From contig CAJJAR010000037.1 of the NCBI GenBank assembly GCA_905182105.1, positions 1 through 64,000 of the forward strand: DNA of 64,000 bases. The letters are read 5' to 3'. A program made the position numbers and the translations under genes. Numbering within the stretch: the first letter of the stretch is position 1; each line of letters opens with the position of its first letter. The notes beneath the pieces are model-generated. The model was not told where the DNA came from and ran no database searches. It saw only the letters and a program-made list of their open reading frames with translations. This document shows, in pieces, positions 17,165 to 26,261 of this stretch. Source of the DNA: an uncultured Paracoccaceae bacterium (GTDB lineage: Bacteria; Pseudomonadota; Alphaproteobacteria; Rhodobacterales; Rhodobacteraceae).

Positions 17165-18037
17165 ATGGTAGATTTTTCCAAAGTCCGGGCGATTGATTTT
17201 CACACACACGCAGAGGAACCTTGTGGCTGCCATGCGGATGACGGCTATGACGATCTGCAAGCAACGATGGCCAGCTATTTTCGTGCCCCTTGGAAACACC
17301 CACCAACAATCCCAGAAACAGCGCAGCATTACCGTGACCAAAACATTGCGGCAGTGATCTTTCCCGTCGATTCAGAACGTGAAACTGGTTACCGGCGCTA
17401 CAAGAACGAAGAGGTCGCGGAATTGGCCGCTGAAAACGACGATGTATTAATTCCATTTGCCAGTATCGATCCTCATAAAGGCAAAATGGGCCAACGTGAA
17501 GCACGTCGTTTGATCCGTGACTATGGCATCAAAGGATTCAAATTCCACCCAACCATGCAAGGGTTCTACCCCAACGACCGCATGGCTTATGGCTTATACG
17601 AGACAATCGCCGAAGAGGGTGGCATCGCACTATTCCACACGGGTCAAACTGGTGTGGGATCAGGTATGTCAGGCGGCAATGGGATGCGTTTGAAATACTC
17701 AAACCCAATGTATATGGATGACGTTGCGGTGGATTTCCCAGAAATGAAAATCATCCTCGCCCACCCATCATTTCCTTGGCAGGAAGAAGCGCTGGCCGTG
17801 GCCCAGCACAAGCCGAATGTGTACATTGATCTGTCAGGTTGGTCCCCTAAATATTTTCCGGATATTCTGGTAAAATACTGCAATTCAATATTAAAGAAAA
17901 AGGTATTGTTTGGTTCTGACTGGCCAATGATTACACCAGAGCGTTGGTTGGCCGATTTCGAAAAGATCACAATCAAAGATGAGCTGCGCGAAGGCATCAT
18001 TAAAGGTAATGCAATGAAGCTGCTTGGGGTCGAGTAA
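17165..18037 (+). CDS. Amidohydrolase family protein (ACMSD-like), hydroxycinnamate operon
   Basis: 290 residues from the ATG at 17165, 13 bp after the ligase stop. The ORF-track start at 17123 lies inside fcs. TIM-barrel metal hydrolase of the amidohydrolase_2 group: FHTHAEEPCGCHAD near the N-terminus, KGFKFHPTMQGF, LFHTGQTGVG, ILAHPSFPWQEEAL, and FGSDWPMI with the metal Asp. Relatives include decarboxylases and C-C hydrolases. As last gene of the operon it may hydrolyse the beta-keto-CoA intermediate or a later ring product. In my recollection a similar gene takes part in the CoA-dependent beta-oxidative hydroxycinnamate route of Agrobacterium. This role is inference. Confidence 0.82.
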   Translation: MVDFSKVRAIDFHTHAEEPCGCHADDGYDDLQATMASYFRAPWKHPPTIPETAQHYRDQNIAAVIFPVDSERETGYRRYKNEEVAELAAENDDVLIPFASIDPHKGKMGQREARRLIRDYGIKGFKFHPTMQGFYPNDRMAYGLYETIAEEGGIALFHTGQTGVGSGMSGGNGMRLKYSNPMYMDDVAVDFPEMKIILAHPSFPWQEEALAVAQHKPNVYIDLSGWSPKYFPDILVKYCNSILKKKVLFGSDWPMITPERWLADFEKITIKDELREGIIKGNAMKLLGVE

Positions 18038-18189
18038 TCGGCCAGCGGCAGCTAGAATAATTAACGCACCATTTATATGATGTTGGTCCTGGGTTTGTTT
18101 TGCACTCACTTCAGCAATGGTTGGCTTGTGTACATTAATCACCTAAACGGCCAAACATAGATTAACGTGGAAAAGCAAAAGGCCCCAAC

Positions 18190-18519
18190 ATGATCATTTA
18201 CGGACTAAGCACATGCTCAGATTGCCAGAAAGCGCAAAAAGCATTGGAGGCCGCAGGTAACACAATCACGTTTCGGGATGTGCGCGCAGAACCTTTGACT
18301 GAGGCGGAGCTTGAAGAACTATTAATTGAGTTTGGTGATTGCTTGGTGGATCGCACCACTAATGACTATAGGGCATTGAGCGCTTGGTTAAAGAACTCTG
18401 AAGCAGATGCACAGATCTCTTCCAAACCGAAGGTAATGGCCCGCCCCGTCATTCAAGACGAGGACCGCTACTATTTAGGTTGGACTGATGAGGTTCAGCA
18501 GGCTTTACTGGCTGATTAA
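18190..18519 (+). CDS. ArsC/Spx/YffB-like thioredoxin-fold protein
   Basis: 109 residues, full length for the ArsC/Spx family. The N-terminal IYGLSTCSDCQKAQKALEAAG holds a CxxC (CSDC) on the thioredoxin-like fold, and the C-terminal half has SSKPKVMARPVIQDEDRYYLGW with the RPV of the family. It resembles the YffB/ArsC-like subgroup with unclear substrate rather than a proven arsenate reductase. No ars genes are nearby. It is a single-gene unit by appearance, 152 bp after the hydroxycinnamate operon. Confidence 0.8.
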   Translation: MIIYGLSTCSDCQKAQKALEAAGNTITFRDVRAEPLTEAELEELLIEFGDCLVDRTTNDYRALSAWLKNSEADAQISSKPKVMARPVIQDEDRYYLGWTDEVQQALLAD

Positions 18520-18894
18520 GAGGCGCTTACCCAACGCAGACGCAGCGCGTTAAAGACAAAAACTCATATCAGATTTAGCTTGATATTACGCGTACCGCAC
18601 GCTGTGCTTGCAGTGGTCGAAATCATAACTACTAATTTTCTAGACGCGCTGGTTGCAATGTTTTCATCCAAAGTTTCTCTTCAACAAACCCAGGTAGCAA
18701 TTCGTTACCAATTACAAGAGGCGGTTCACATAAACCCTTGGATTTCAGACACTTTCTGAGCTCTGCATGACGGGCGAAAAGCTGTCAGCCAACGGCAACC
18801 CAAAAGTCATCAACTTACCAGAAATCCATAGCTGTTTTCAGATATCCAAGTCTAAATTCACCAATAAATTAACTGGCGCAATCATGGACGAATG
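18520..18894. other. 375-bp intergenic region with a possible gene remnant
   Basis: No intact gene is visible. On the minus strand, 18632-18784 is open for 50 codons without a start and reads like a real C-terminus (LCEPPLVIGNELLPGFVEEK). The adjoining frame upstream (LMTFGLPLADSFSPV) also looks coding-like, as if one gene had been broken by frameshifts and stops. I do not recognise the family. It could equally be chance. No tRNA or strong terminator was found here. Confidence 0.3.
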
Positions 18895-20130
18895 CTAGAC
18901 GACGAACTGAGTTAAAGCCTCGTCATTGGTTATGTCTGTCAAAGTAAATCCAGCCTCAGCAATCAGCTTGCACATAACATCAAAATTCTTTGGGTCAGAA
19001 GTTTCGATCCCGATCAAAACAGACCCAAAATTTCGTGCTGATTTTTTCATGTACTCAAAGCGTGCGATATTGTCGTCTGGGCCCAAAATATTCAAGAAGT
19101 CTTTTAGTGCACCCGGGCGTTGCGGAAGGCGCAAAATGAAATATTTTTTTAATCCCGAATATCGCTGCGCTCTTTCTTTAACCTCTGGTAATCGCTCAAA
19201 GTCAAAGTTTCCACCTGAGGCAACACAGACAACTGTCTTACCTTTAATCTGATCTAAGATCTCACTTAGCACCTCAATCGACATTGCTCCGGCTGGCTCA
19301 AGGACGATCCCTTCGACATTCAACATCTCTAGTATCGTATTACAAATACGGTCCTCATCCAGATGTAAAACAGTTGATCCATCGATGCCCTTCAAACGTG
19401 CAAATGTACGCTCTCCAATCCGCGCAACCGCTGCACCATCAACAAACGTATCCACCTTAGAAACGGTCATTGGTTCACCGGCATCAACAGCCACCTTCAA
19501 ACTTTGAGCACCTGTGGGTTCAACAAAAGTATAGGCGCAATCATCACCAAAATAACTAAACGTCCCCGCAGACAAACCGCCACCACCAACTGGAAGAACA
19601 ATGTGGTCTGGAACACGCCCTAACTGCTCTTCAATCTCAACCGCAACACTAGCCTGCCCTTCAATCACATCCTCATCGTCAAAAGGCGAAAGGAAGTAAG
19701 CACTTTGTTCAGAACAATATTTTTGAGATGCTTTAAGCGTCTCGTCAAAGTAATCACCAACCATCCGAATCTCAACATGGGTGCCACCAAACATCTGTGT
19801 TTTCATCACCTTCTGCTCTGGTGTTGTAACAGGCATAAACACCACGCCCTTCACACCAAAGTGACGACACATAAACGCAACACCTTGAGCGTGATTGCCA
19901 GCACTAGCGCAGACAAAGACATCGTGCGATGAAATCACCTTACGCATCGCATTAAACGCACCACGCAATTTGTAGGATCTGACAGGGCTCAAGTCTTCAC
20001 GTTTAAGCCAAATATCTGCCCCAAAACGTTGAGATAGAAGATCACTACGCATTAATGGAGTCGCTGGAAAAACCTTGCGCATCTCAGCAGTAGCAGCGCA
20101 GGCAGAAGCAACAAACGGGTCGAGGGCCAT
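18895..20130 (-). CDS. ilvA: Threonine dehydratase (threonine ammonia-lyase)
   Basis: 411 residues from the ATG at 20130, which has AGGA about 7 nt upstream. The ORF-track start at 20187 adds a spurious leader. PLP fold-type II enzyme that makes 2-oxobutyrate from threonine for isoleucine synthesis. Visible: PLP lysine in SPVRSYKLRGAFNA, SAGNHAQGVAF, the glycine loop LPVGGGGLSAG, and a single C-terminal ACT-like domain (KYFILRLPQRPGALKDFL) that normally mediates isoleucine/valine control. The length matches the one-regulatory-domain form. Divergent from argG. Confidence 0.93.
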   Translation of the reverse strand: MALDPFVASACAATAEMRKVFPATPLMRSDLLSQRFGADIWLKREDLSPVRSYKLRGAFNAMRKVISSHDVFVCASAGNHAQGVAFMCRHFGVKGVVFMPVTTPEQKVMKTQMFGGTHVEIRMVGDYFDETLKASQKYCSEQSAYFLSPFDDEDVIEGQASVAVEIEEQLGRVPDHIVLPVGGGGLSAGTFSYFGDDCAYTFVEPTGAQSLKVAVDAGEPMTVSKVDTFVDGAAVARIGERTFARLKGIDGSTVLHLDEDRICNTILEMLNVEGIVLEPAGAMSIEVLSEILDQIKGKTVVCVASGGNFDFERLPEVKERAQRYSGLKKYFILRLPQRPGALKDFLNILGPDDNIARFEYMKKSARNFGSVLIGIETSDPKNFDVMCKLIAEAGFTLTDITNDEALTQFVV

Positions 20131-20157
20131 AAAAAATCCTAAATAATGCGATACGTC

Positions 20158-20205
20158 AGACCTAAGGACAGGCCAGCAAAGGGTCAACGGCCTTGCTGTC
20201 CTTGC
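20158..20205. repeat. Imperfect hairpin between ilvA and argG
   Basis: AAGGACA pairs with TGTCCTT, and the inner GGCC pairs with GGCC across a loop, with a 4-nt bulge (TTGC) on one side. It lies in the divergent ilvA/argG region about 55 bp before argG. It could fold in a leader RNA of either gene or be a protein site. No poly-T tail follows, so it is not a clear terminator. Confidence 0.35.
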
Positions 20206-20260
20206 CTCTAGACGTAAAACGGGTTATCGCCTGCGGCAAACCTGACAAAGGAAATAAAAG

Positions 20261-21481
20261 ATGTCCGCGCCCAAAAAAGTTGTCCTAGCATACTCCGGTG
20301 GCCTTGATACCTCAATCATCCTGAAATGGCTGCAAACCGAATATGGTTGCGAAGTTATAACCTTCACTGCTGACCTGGGCCAAGGCGAAGAACTGGAGCC
20401 AGCACGCGCAAAAGCCGAATTGATGGGTGCATCATCGATTTATATCGAAGATGTGCGTGAAGAATTTGTGCGCGACTTTGTTTTTCCAATGTTCCGCGCC
20501 AATGCGGTTTATGAAGGTCTATATCTTCTAGGCACATCTATCGCACGCCCATTGATCTCAAAACGTCTTGTCGAAATCGCTGAAGAAACCGGTGCAGATG
20601 CAATCGCACACGGCGCGACAGGCAAAGGCAACGATCAAGTTCGCTTCGAGCTGGCAGCCTACGCCTTGAACCCAGACATCAAAGTGATCGCACCTTGGCG
20701 CGAGTGGGATTTGTCTAGTCGCACCAAACTTATTGATTTTGCTGAAAAGAACCAAATTCCAATCGCCAAAGACAAACGCGGCGAAGCCCCGTTCAGTGTT
20801 GACGCGAACCTGTTGCACACCTCATCAGAGGGTAAAGAACTGGAAGATCCAGCAGTGGATGCACCAGAATACGTGTACCAACGCACTGTGTCTCCAGAAG
20901 ATGCACCCAACGAGCCAGAGTTCATCGAAATCGGCTTTGAAAAAGGTGATGCAGTTTCAATCAACGGCGTAGCAATGTCACCAGCAACCGTTCTAACTGA
21001 ACTGAATCGTCTTGGCGGCAAGCACGGCATTGGCCGCCTTGATCTGGTTGAAGGTCGTTTCGTTGGCATGAAATCACGTGGCATCTACGAAACGCCCGGC
21101 GGCACGATCCTACTCGAAGCGCACCGTGGTATCGAATCCATCACATTGGATCGTGGCGCAGCGCACCTAAAAGATGAGCTGATGCCAAAATACGCAGAGC
21201 TGATTTATAACGGTTTCTGGTTCAGCCCAGAACGCGAAATGATGCAAGCAATGATCGACAAAAGCCAAGAGCACGTCACCGGCATTGTTCGCGTGAAGCT
21301 TTACAAAGGTCTGTCACGCACTGTTGGACGTTGGTCTGATCACTCGCTGTATTCCGAAGCACACGTGACGTTTGAAGATGACGCAGGCGCATACGATCAA
21401 AAAGACGCAGCAGGATTCATCCAGTTGAACGCACTGCGACTAAAACTTTTGGCAGCACGTGATCGCCGCCTTAAAAAGTAA
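20261..21481 (+). CDS. argG: Argininosuccinate synthase
   Basis: 406 residues, the usual length. It joins citrulline and aspartate with ATP in arginine synthesis. The N-terminal PP-loop is [18 protein letters not shown], followed by [14 protein letters not shown], and GKELEDP...[12 protein letters not shown]. An AAAGGAAATAAAAG ribosome binding site precedes the ATG. The stop abuts the convergent sulfotransferase-like gene with no gap. Confidence 0.97.
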   Translation: MSAPKKVVLAYSGGLDTSIILKWLQTEYGCEVITFTADLGQGEELEPARAKAELMGASSIYIEDVREEFVRDFVFPMFRANAVYEGLYLLGTSIARPLISKRLVEIAEETGADAIAHGATGKGNDQVRFELAAYALNPDIKVIAPWREWDLSSRTKLIDFAEKNQIPIAKDKRGEAPFSVDANLLHTSSEGKELEDPAVDAPEYVYQRTVSPEDAPNEPEFIEIGFEKGDAVSINGVAMSPATVLTELNRLGGKHGIGRLDLVEGRFVGMKSRGIYETPGGTILLEAHRGIESITLDRGAAHLKDELMPKYAELIYNGFWFSPEREMMQAMIDKSQEHVTGIVRVKLYKGLSRTVGRWSDHSLYSEAHVTFEDDAGAYDQKDAAGFIQLNALRLKLLAARDRRLKK

Positions 21482-22201
21482 CTACAACTTTACAGCCGCA
21501 AGCCTGTCGTAAAACGGCATGGCTTGCGCCACTACATCCGCATAATCCGGCTCTAACGAGGGTAGGTCACCTTCCGCATCTGCAAAACCGGTAGAGCGAT
21601 GAACAGCCCCATACCAATGCGACGCCCAGACGCCATCACTTGCGTGACCGCCACTTGGCCAGCGTAGCATACCCAAATCCCACGGCAAATTCAGCGCATT
21701 ACATAGTTTATGCATCATTCCCTTAGGATCATCCCGAATGTCATGTGAATCTATGACAAGCGGTGTTTGACCCAACGAAGTGACGTGGTCGAATAATTCG
21801 ACCTGTTGGCGGAATCCGATATCGTCTAACTGCGGCCCATCACGTTTTTTGGCATAACTTGCAACGACCCTTGCTGGGTGGCGGATCAAAAATACGTTGG
21901 TGACGTGGGCCATCCACCCACGTGGAACACCATCGACCATATGCTGGGTCATATGCTTTTGATAAAAAATTGGGCGGTCTGTTGGTGCTAAAAGCTGGCG
22001 GGCAACCATATCAGGGTCTTGGAATTGCGACGCCAATATCTCATTTTGCATCGGATGAAGGGTCCCTGTTTTGGCCAAATAGGCGGCATAAAACGGTTCA
22101 TCCATAACTGTAGAATCCTTGCGACCACCAAAACTATACATCATGGCAGTCGATAAATTGCGCGGCCCAGACCACATCGCGATGCGTTTTGTTTGATCCA
22201 T
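21482..22201 (-). CDS. Sulfotransferase-like P-loop protein
   Basis: 239 residues. The N-terminal IAMWSGPRNLSTAMMYSFG resembles the 5'-phosphosulfate-binding loop of sulfotransferases. The central NVFLIRHPARVVASYAKK matches the 3'-phosphate-binding stretch. Homologues are annotated sulfotransferase-like or branched-chain-aminotransferase-like. No biochemical role is assigned by sequence. It is tail-to-tail with argG. A family call is reasonable. A sulfate donor or acceptor cannot be named. Confidence 0.7.
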   Translation of the reverse strand: MDQTKRIAMWSGPRNLSTAMMYSFGGRKDSTVMDEPFYAAYLAKTGTLHPMQNEILASQFQDPDMVARQLLAPTDRPIFYQKHMTQHMVDGVPRGWMAHVTNVFLIRHPARVVASYAKKRDGPQLDDIGFRQQVELFDHVTSLGQTPLVIDSHDIRDDPKGMMHKLCNALNLPWDLGMLRWPSGGHASDGVWASHWYGAVHRSTGFADAEGDLPSLEPDYADVVAQAMPFYDRLAAVKL

Positions 22202-22343
22202 AACTCTCCCCAGTCTGAGAGCACCTTAGGCCTGCACATTCACACTGCCAATATGAAACCTCTCTCACCTCTGCGTTACATCATATGCTCTACACTTGCG
22301 TAAACCGCTCCAAATTGTGAACTCGAGTGCAAAGGAGAATGAC

Positions 22344-23002
22344 ATGATATCTACACGCTCAACTAAATTAACGGCCATTGTACTGGCAGCCACCATGGGA
22401 CTGTTTACAAAGGTGCAAACCGCACAGGCAGGTTCCGAAACACCTACCGTTGCCGGGGGATGTTTTTGGTGTGTTGAATCAGATTTCGAAATCGTCGACG
22501 GTGTAAAAGAAGCCATTTCAGGTTTAGCAGGCGGCGAGGTGCCAACCCTACATACAAACAAGTCATACGTGGTAAAACTGGCCATTATGAGGCTGTTCAA
22601 ATCATCTTTGACCCAGACATCGTTTCGCGCGACGAAATACTAAGCAAGTTCTTCCGCTCTGTGGATCCAATCGATGCAGGCGGCCAGTTCTGTGATCGCG
22701 GCCAAAGCTATGCAACAGCAATCTTTGCAGAGGGTCCACAACAAAAAGCCGCAGCTAAGAAGGCCGAGGCACAGGCTGCCAGCGATCTTGGGCAAAAGGT
22801 TGTAACCCCTATCTTGGGTTCATTTCCCTTCTACGTAACCGATGCATCACATCAGAACTATTACAAGGGTAGCAAAATTATGCTGACACGCTTTGGTCCA
22901 AAGAAACAGTCAAAAGCGTATAAAGCATACCGCGATGCATACGGTCACGATCAACGCATTGAAAAATTGTGGGGCGTTGCAGCTCAGTTTGTTGGTCACT
23001 AA
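22344..23002 (+). pseudogene. msrA: Peptide methionine sulfoxide reductase MsrA, periplasmic, frameshifted
   Basis: The ATG at 22344 has AAAGGAG 6 nt upstream. The first ~69 codons give a signal peptide (ending near VQTAQAG) and the MsrA catalytic motif [12 protein letters not shown]. The frame breaks after GGEVP: the DNA reads CCAACCCTAC where a CCAAACCCTAC-type sequence would continue [17 protein letters not shown]. Adding one A near 22545-22547 joins the two ORF-track pieces into 219 residues through FFRSVDPIDAGGQFCDRGQSY to the stop at 23002. All catalytic parts are otherwise intact. It is either a very recent pseudogene or a single sequencing error. Confidence 0.85.
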
Positions 23003-23874
23003 CCTAACTTCGCGTCCTGAATATCTTTTAGGTCAGGGATAACATCTGCCGTCCCAAGCCGTGTAACCATTAACGCACTGGCTTGGGTCGCCAATTTGAT
23101 AGCCTGCGCCATCGGCATACCCCGATCCAGTCCAGCAACAACATAACCGGTGAACGTGTCACCAGCCCCAGTGGTATCAACTGGTTCCACTTTGATTGCC
23201 TCAAAATCACTCTCTAACCCAGCTGAATTCGTATACCAACGGCATCCATCAGCACCTAAGGTTACAATGACATTTTCAACTTCCAGCGCATTTATTGGTT
23301 TTCCAATCGAAACTTCAAGCTGTGCTGCTTCGACTTTGTTCAAGAACAACAAATCGATATAAGGGAGCAACATCTTGACCGCATCCGCCTCAAACGGCGC
23401 AGCGGCATAGACGATCCGAAACCCCAGATCCCTAGCCATTTGCGCTGCAACCAATTGACCTGTCGTTTCGTTCTGCAACAATAAAGTGTCGCCAGTATCA
23501 GCCTCAGCCAATGCTGCACCGATTTGATCCACTTCAAGTCGGTAGTTTGCACCGGGCCACAACACAATCGAGTTTTCAGCACTGTCATCAACGCTGATAA
23601 TCGCGTGACCTGTCACCTCTGAAACCTCAGTGATGTGTTCCACATCGACGCCGTATTCTAAAAGACGTTCAACCGCCCAGCGCCCATCGGTTCCAACTGC
23701 CCCAATGTGACGTGTACGTGCACCTGCTCGGGCAGCTGCCACAGACATATTTGCGCCCTTACCACCCAGACCCTGAGAATAGGATTTTGCAGCCAAAGTT
23801 TCGCCAGGTGCCGGCAAATGCGGCACCTGATAAACCATATCGATGTTGATTGAGCCAAGGTTGTAGATCGTCAT
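22999..23874 (-). CDS. rbsK: Ribokinase (PfkB family)
   Basis: 291 residues. PfkB sugar kinase with N-terminal signature SQGLGGKGANMSVAAARAGA and the ATP/anion-hole motif DTTGAGDTFTGYVVAGL containing the catalytic Asp. It phosphorylates ribose at O5. Other nucleoside or sugar substrates of PfkB enzymes are possible. It starts one base into the maeB stop (TAATG), so it is likely co-transcribed with maeB. The 3' end overlaps msrA convergently by 4 bp. No ribose transporter is adjacent. Confidence 0.88.
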   Translation of the reverse strand: MTIYNLGSINIDMVYQVPHLPAPGETLAAKSYSQGLGGKGANMSVAAARAGARTRHIGAVGTDGRWAVERLLEYGVDVEHITEVSEVTGHAIISVDDSAENSIVLWPGANYRLEVDQIGAALAEADTGDTLLLQNETTGQLVAAQMARDLGFRIVYAAAPFEADAVKMLLPYIDLLFLNKVEAAQLEVSIGKPINALEVENVIVTLGADGCRWYTNSAGLESDFEAIKVEPVDTTGAGDTFTGYVVAGLDRGMPMAQAIKLATQASALMVTRLGTADVIPDLKDIQDAKLG

Positions 23875-26129
23875 TAGCCAACCTTACATGCGGCCAAAAT
23901 TGCCATGTTCAAAATATCATTGGCTGTCGCTGACGTTGAACAAACCTGAATGGATTCATCGACACCGGCAAGGATTGGCCCAATCACAGTGGCATCGCCC
24001 ATTTCTTGCATCAATTTAACAGAAATGCTGGCAGAGTGACGTGCAGGAACGACTAGAATGTTTGCAGGACCAGTCAGACGTGAAAATGGATACTGCTTTT
24101 GAGACTCCGCATTAAGCGCCACATCCACGGTCATTTCACCCTCGTATTCAAAATCAACACCCCGCTCGTCCAGTACCTTTGGCGCGAGGTGCATCTTCTC
24201 TGCCCTTTCAGAAATAGGATATCCAAAGGTTGAGAAGCTGACAAAAGCCACACGCGGCTCAAGGCCCATATCACGCGCAACAATTGCGGCGCGTTCTGCA
24301 ATTGTGGCCAGATCATTTTCGTCAGGCCATTCATGAACTAAGGTATCCGCAATGAACACAATCTTTCCTTTGTGAAGGATTGCAGTAATGCCCGCGGCAC
24401 CATGGGCTGCATCCGCATCAAACACGTGATTGATGCGTTCCAAAATATGCGCAGATTTGCGCGTCACACCCGTAACCAATCCATCGCCATGCCCATGCGC
24501 CAACATCAATGCAGAGAAAACGTGGCGATCACGTGAAGCTAAGCGGTGAATATCTGCGCGGTCAAAACCTTTGCGCTGCAAGCGATCGTACAAGAAGCTT
24601 TTATAAGTCTCTAAATGGGATGTATTGGCTGCATTGACCACTTCTAATTCACGCACAGCATCTGCTAGTCCAGCTTCTTCAAGCTTGGCTTTTACATCAG
24701 GAGCACGTCCAACAACCAATGCCTTGCCTAGACCAGAACGCTGGTAATTCACTGCTGCGCGCAACACACGCGGATCATCACCTTCGGCGAAAATCATCCG
24801 CGCTTGAGCCGTGCGCGCACGAATGTTTAGACCCCGCAAGATGCTTGCTGTTGGATCCATCCGCGATTTTAGCGAAACTTCGTATGCCTCGATATCAATA
24901 ATCGGGCGACGGGCCACACCAGTGTCCATTCCAGCTTTCGCAACAGCTGGTGGAATACGGTGGATCAATCGCGGATCAAACGGTGTTGGGATGATATAGT
25001 CACGTCCAAACGTAAGGTTTTTCCCATAGGCTAGTGCAACTTCATCCGGTACCTCTTCGCGGGCCAATTGGGCAAGCGCGTGAGCACAGGCGATTTTCAT
25101 CTCATCGTTGATTGCACGGGCGTGAATGTCCAATGCCCCACGGAACAAATATGGAAAGCCCAAAACATTGTTCACTTGATTTGGATAGTCACTGCGCCCT
25201 GTCGCAACGATGGCATCGACCCGCACTTCGTGTGCCTCTTCTGGTGTGATCTCAGGATCAGGGTTCGCCATTGCAAAGATAACCGGATTGTCCGCCATGC
25301 TGGCGACCATCGACGGGGTTACGGCACCTTTCGCCGAAACGCCTAGAAAAACATCACAGCCCTTCATCGCCTCGTCCAATGTGCGTGCGTCTGTGATCAC
25401 CGCATGCGCTGACTTCCATTGGTTCATACCCTCTGTGCGACCTTGATAGATCACACCCTTGGTATCGCACATGATACAGTTTTTGTTTTTCGCACCCATG
25501 GATTTCAATAATTCAAGGCATGCAATCCCAGCAGCACCCGCACCATTGAGCACAATTTTGACGTCTTCAATTTTTTTACCAGACAAATGAAGCGCGTTGA
25601 TCAGGCCTGCTGCACAAATGACTGCCGTGCCATGCTGATCATCATGAAAAACAGGAATGTCCATTTCCTCTTTCAAACGCTGCTCAATGATAAAGCACTC
25701 TGGTGCCTTAATATCCTCAAGATTGATTCCACCAAAGGTGGGGCCCATCAGCCTTACAGCCTTACAGAACTCATCTGGATCTTCGGTATCCAATTCGATG
25801 TCGATGCTGTTCACATCCGCAAAGCGTTTAAATAGAACCGCTTTGCCTTCCATTACAGGCTTCGACCCTAATGCACCCAAATTTCCCAATCCCAGCACAG
25901 CAGTACCATTGGAAATCACCGCAACAAGGTTCCCTTTGTTCGTATAGTCATAGGCCAAACCTGGATTCTCAGCGATCGCCAAACAAGGAACCGCAACGCC
26001 CGGAGAATAGGCCAAAGACAGATCCCGTTGCGTAGTCATCGGCACAGTGGCCGTGATTTCAAATTTTCCGGGTGTTGGTTCTAAGTGAAAGGCCAATGCC
26101 TCTTCATCGGTGACTTTGGTCTTGGACAT
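23874..26129 (-). CDS. maeB: NADP-dependent malic enzyme with phosphotransacetylase-like domain
   Basis: 751 residues from the ATG at 26129, preceded by GGGAGGAAA. The ORF-track start is 19 codons too long. Residues 1 to about 430 form the malic enzyme (SLAYSPGVAVPCLAI, FHDDQHGTAVICAAGL, VLNGAGAAGIACLELL). The rest is a phosphate acetyl/butyryl transferase-like domain (ARMIFAEGDDPRVLRAA, VVPARHSASISVKLMQEMG) that in MaeB proteins acts in regulation by acetyl-CoA rather than catalysis. It converts malate to pyruvate and supplies NADPH. Upstream of and coupled to rbsK. Divergent from mutS. Confidence 0.95.
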   Translation of the reverse strand: MSKTKVTDEEALAFHLEPTPGKFEITATVPMTTQRDLSLAYSPGVAVPCLAIAENPGLAYDYTNKGNLVAVISNGTAVLGLGNLGALGSKPVMEGKAVLFKRFADVNSIDIELDTEDPDEFCKAVRLMGPTFGGINLEDIKAPECFIIEQRLKEEMDIPVFHDDQHGTAVICAAGLINALHLSGKKIEDVKIVLNGAGAAGIACLELLKSMGAKNKNCIMCDTKGVIYQGRTEGMNQWKSAHAVITDARTLDEAMKGCDVFLGVSAKGAVTPSMVASMADNPVIFAMANPDPEITPEEAHEVRVDAIVATGRSDYPNQVNNVLGFPYLFRGALDIHARAINDEMKIACAHALAQLAREEVPDEVALAYGKNLTFGRDYIIPTPFDPRLIHRIPPAVAKAGMDTGVARRPIIDIEAYEVSLKSRMDPTASILRGLNIRARTAQARMIFAEGDDPRVLRAAVNYQRSGLGKALVVGRAPDVKAKLEEAGLADAVRELEVVNAANTSHLETYKSFLYDRLQRKGFDRADIHRLASRDRHVFSALMLAHGHGDGLVTGVTRKSAHILERINHVFDADAAHGAAGITAILHKGKIVFIADTLVHEWPDENDLATIAERAAIVARDMGLEPRVAFVSFSTFGYPISERAEKMHLAPKVLDERGVDFEYEGEMTVDVALNAESQKQYPFSRLTGPANILVVPARHSASISVKLMQEMGDATVIGPILAGVDESIQVCSTSATANDILNMAILAACKVG

Positions 26130-26261
26130 TGTGCACTTTCCTCCCTTGCGAGATTTTACCGTAAACGAGAGATCTGAAACCCTCAATGGTTACGCGCTTT
26201 ACGGGTTTTCCCACCCCCTCCGTCTTTGTAAGGTCAGCCAACACTTGTCGGGGGACAAAAT

